A stretch of DNA of 8,688 nt from JAKEGN01 sp964465665 (lineage in GTDB: Bacteria > Pseudomonadota > Gammaproteobacteria > Steroidobacterales > Woeseiaceae). Both the position numbers and the translations under genes were made by a program. Below the pieces are notes generated by a model. It searched no databases and was not told where the DNA came from. It saw only the letters and a list, made by a program, of their open reading frames with translations. The DNA lies in NCBI GenBank assembly GCA_964465665.1, contig CAYXKM010000135.1:1-8688 (forward strand), in the 5' to 3' direction. Shown piece after piece: positions 7,147-8,688 of the stretch. Position 1 is the stretch's first letter. Each line of letters starts with the position of its first letter.

Positions 7147-8193
7147 TCAATCTTCCCGATCCCGCGCGGGTCCTCGCAGAAACTGCAGAACGACCCCGGT
7201 CATCGCGTCTTTTTCACAGCCCACGGCAACGTGGCCGCAGGCGCCGGTCAGCTCATGCAATTCCGCGCCGGCGAGCCCGGCAAATTCCCGTGAGGGTATC
7301 GGGTTGACCATGTGATCTTCCGGGGAGACGACGAACAGAAGGTCGGCCTCCACTGCGGCAGCCGCCGCTTCTGGCGAGCCGCCGAACCGGGCCGAGATAT
7401 CGTGATGAATCATCGCCTGGAGTTGTGGAACACGATTCTGCAGGCCATACCGCCTTGCCGATTCCACAGACTGTTGCAGGTAGTCGTGATAGCCGGCAGC
7501 AGGAGTGTTGCCGGCGACATAGCTTGGTGTGTAGGCAGTGAGGTTGTCCAGGGCAGCGACGACACGGATCGTATTTTCATAATCGTCATCCGCGAGATGT
7601 TGTATCGCCCCGAGCTGAGCATTCCATAGCAGCAAATCGTAACTGGTCTGCCACGGTGTGCCGACGACCGATACGGCCTTGTCCATGAAAGCCGGATAGC
7701 GTACAGCCCATTCCAGCGCCTGCATTCCGCCCATCGAGATGCCGATGACGGCATGCAATCGGGGGATATTCAGGACCTCGATCAACAGGCGATGCTGCGC
7801 TTTGACCATGTCTTCGATGCGCAGCACCGGAAAGTCTGCTCCATGCTGCGATTCGCTGTTGCTGGGTGACGAGGACACACCATTGCCAAACGCGTCGACT
7901 GCAATGATGAAATACGACGTGGAATCGGCAATGAGGCCCGGACCGATGTAGCCGAATTTCAGAAGATCTTCTGTCGTTCCGGTGAACCAGCTCGGAAACA
8001 GGATTGCATTGGATCGGTCTTCGTTCAGCTGGCCGAACGTGCGGTAACCCAAACGACAATCGTGGATCGCTTCGCCGCTGGCCAGCGGACACTCGTCGAG
8101 TGCGGCAAATTGCAGATCGCCGTCTGCCATCCCCGGAACGGTGAGCATGACCTGGAGCGCGAGCACCATGGCCCATTTGCCTGTCCTGTTCAT
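7147..8193 (-). CDS. Secreted MetX-like alpha/beta hydrolase
   Basis: A 348-residue alpha/beta-fold hydrolase of the homoserine O-acetyltransferase-like group. The nucleophile elbow is GISMGGMQ with S153. The likely acid and base are D293 in SPEDHMVNP and H321 in CGHVAVG, completing a Ser-Asp-His triad. A probable oxyanion/lid region is at about residues 69-118 (SWFTGTTEDL and FGNGVSSSPSNS). The N-terminus (R3, K6, then a hydrophobic run to about residue 22 ending GMA before DG) looks like a signal peptide, so the protein probably acts in the periplasm or outside the cell. True MetX is cytosolic and has a different substrate loop, so I do not call it an acetyltransferase. The substrate is unknown. 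C35 and C46 could form a disulfide, and C319 and C326 flank the catalytic histidine. The ATG has GGAG nine bases upstream. It follows the DoxX gene on the same strand after 66 bases, possibly as one transcript. Confidence 0.85.
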   Translation of the reverse strand: MNRTGKWAMVLALQVMLTVPGMADGDLQFAALDECPLASGEAIHDCRLGYRTFGQLNEDRSNAILFPSWFTGTTEDLLKFGYIGPGLIADSTSYFIIAVDAFGNGVSSSPSNSESQHGADFPVLRIEDMVKAQHRLLIEVLNIPRLHAVIGISMGGMQALEWAVRYPAFMDKAVSVVGTPWQTSYDLLLWNAQLGAIQHLADDDYENTIRVVAALDNLTAYTPSYVAGNTPAAGYHDYLQQSVESARRYGLQNRVPQLQAMIHHDISARFGGSPEAAAAAVEADLLFVVSPEDHMVNPIPSREFAGLAGAELHELTGACGHVAVGCEKDAMTGVVLQFLRGPARDRED

Positions 8194-8259
8194 CGATGTG
8201 CGCTCCGTTGGCCGATATTGACGAGACTGTAACGGCTGTCGCCACAGGAAACAATTCGA

Positions 8260-8688
8260 TCAACCGCGCGGAGCGAACTTCCGGGCGATCAGGTAATCGA
8301 TGCTGAGCTTGCCTGCGCCGGAAAAAAACAATGCCAGCAACATGACAAAATAGGTAATGGCCCACTCCATGCCACTGTTGGAGATCACGTAGTTGCCGGT
8401 CTCGGTGAGCCACTCGTAATTGCCATGGTTCTGAAGCAGCTCTTTCGCCTTGTCGAGTCGTTCCATGGCGCCGTCAATGTTTGCATTGGCGAACGGACTA
8501 TTCGGATCCGCCACGGCCTGCCAGCCGTTTTTCGCGTGCACCGAGAATGCCGCCACCAGCATGGTGATCATCAGCGGTATCGAAAACCATCGGGTGGCGA
8601 ACCCGATCAGCAGAGCGACGGCTCCGACGACCTCGGCGCTGACCGCAAGCCACGCCATGGCCACCGGAAACGGCAGGCCCAGGCCCCA
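8260..8688 (-). CDS. DoxX-family membrane protein (partial, N-terminus off the right edge)
   Basis: A small integral membrane protein of the DoxX/DoxD superfamily. The frame is open to the right edge (142 visible residues). A GTG at 8664 and an ATG at 8658 exist, but the sequence before them (GLGLPFPVAMAWL) is typical DoxX sequence leading into a membrane helix, so the real start lies outside the window. Counting from the GTG codon, hydrophobic helices fall at about residues 4-24, 27-43 and 100-118. Between the second and third is a hydrophilic stretch of about 55 residues (44-98) containing NGWQAVAD, ERLDKAKELL and HGNYEWLTE. This insertion is longer than in plain DoxX proteins and resembles, from memory, the DoxX subgroup called HvfX, which accompanies copper-linked peptide-maturation genes. 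That link is tentative. It precedes the secreted hydrolase by 66 bases on the same strand. Function is unknown. Confidence 0.8.
   Translation of the reverse strand, partial: WGLGLPFPVAMAWLAVSAEVVGAVALLIGFATRWFSIPLMITMLVAAFSVHAKNGWQAVADPNSPFANANIDGAMERLDKAKELLQNHGNYEWLTETGNYVISNSGMEWAITYFVMLLALFFSGAGKLSIDYLIARKFAPRG

Noticed and set aside
7086..7158. Possible bidirectional terminator between the convergent lpdA and hydrolase genes
   Set aside because: Only weak 5-bp stems are visible (TGCCG/CGGCA with a 14-base loop, and CGGGA/TCCCG at 7140-7158). Neither has a proper T-tract after the stem, so no terminator is called.
7147..8193. Annotation of the hydrolase as homoserine O-acetyltransferase (metX)
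   Set aside because: The fold and GISMGGMQ elbow match, but the signal peptide and altered substrate loop argue against cytosolic methionine biosynthesis.
7586..8413. Minus-strand open frame (275 codons) spanning the hydrolase and the end of the DoxX gene
   Set aside because: It is out of frame with both recognised proteins and lacks any motif or hydrophobic pattern. Both real genes have clear family signatures.
8260..8664. Treating the DoxX gene as complete with a GTG start at 8664
   Set aside because: The reading frame continues to the window edge with sequence typical of the DoxX first half. A start here would also remove the first membrane helix of the family.

Overview
The window looks like a chromosomal core-metabolism segment of a GC-rich proteobacterium, most likely a gammaproteobacterium. 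This rests on the homodimeric AceE-type pyruvate dehydrogenase E1, the gene order E1-E2-E3, and a dihydrolipoamide dehydrogenase that carries its own lipoyl domain. The genus cannot be read from the sequence. There is no sign of mobile elements, CRISPR arrays, tRNA or rRNA.

Layout. Bases 1-1142 hold most of an M17 leucyl aminopeptidase gene on the minus strand, whose C-terminal end lies beyond the left edge. A 178-base divergent intergenic region (1143-1320) follows. It contains an imperfect 25-bp inverted repeat, two short symmetric sequences and no recognisable regulator gene. Bases 1321-7085 are a compact plus-strand operon encoding the complete pyruvate dehydrogenase complex: aceE (E1), aceF (E2, TTG start, one lipoyl domain) and lpd (E3 with an N-terminal lipoyl domain, overlapping aceF by one base). 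A short convergent gap (7086-7146) separates it from two minus-strand genes: a secreted, MetX-like alpha/beta hydrolase (7147-8193) and, upstream of it, a DoxX-family membrane protein (8260-8688) whose N-terminus lies beyond the right edge.

How the genes work together. AceE decarboxylates pyruvate on thiamine diphosphate and reductively acetylates a lipoyl lysine. AceF passes the acetyl group to CoA, and Lpd reoxidises the dihydrolipoyl group with NAD+. All catalytic residues I looked for are present in the three subunits, so the complex should be active. The notable design is that lipoyl domains are split between E2 (one) and E3 (one). The two domains are close paralogues, with 41 of 73 residues identical by hand alignment and the lipoyl lysine at residue 44 in both. 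The flanking aminopeptidase and the hydrolase/DoxX pair have no obvious link to pyruvate oxidation.

I found no clear evidence of a wholly new system. The best leads are the twin-lipoyl architecture, the inverted repeat in the divergent promoter region, and the DoxX plus secreted hydrolase pair. That DoxX protein has a long hydrophilic insertion reminiscent of the HvfX group.
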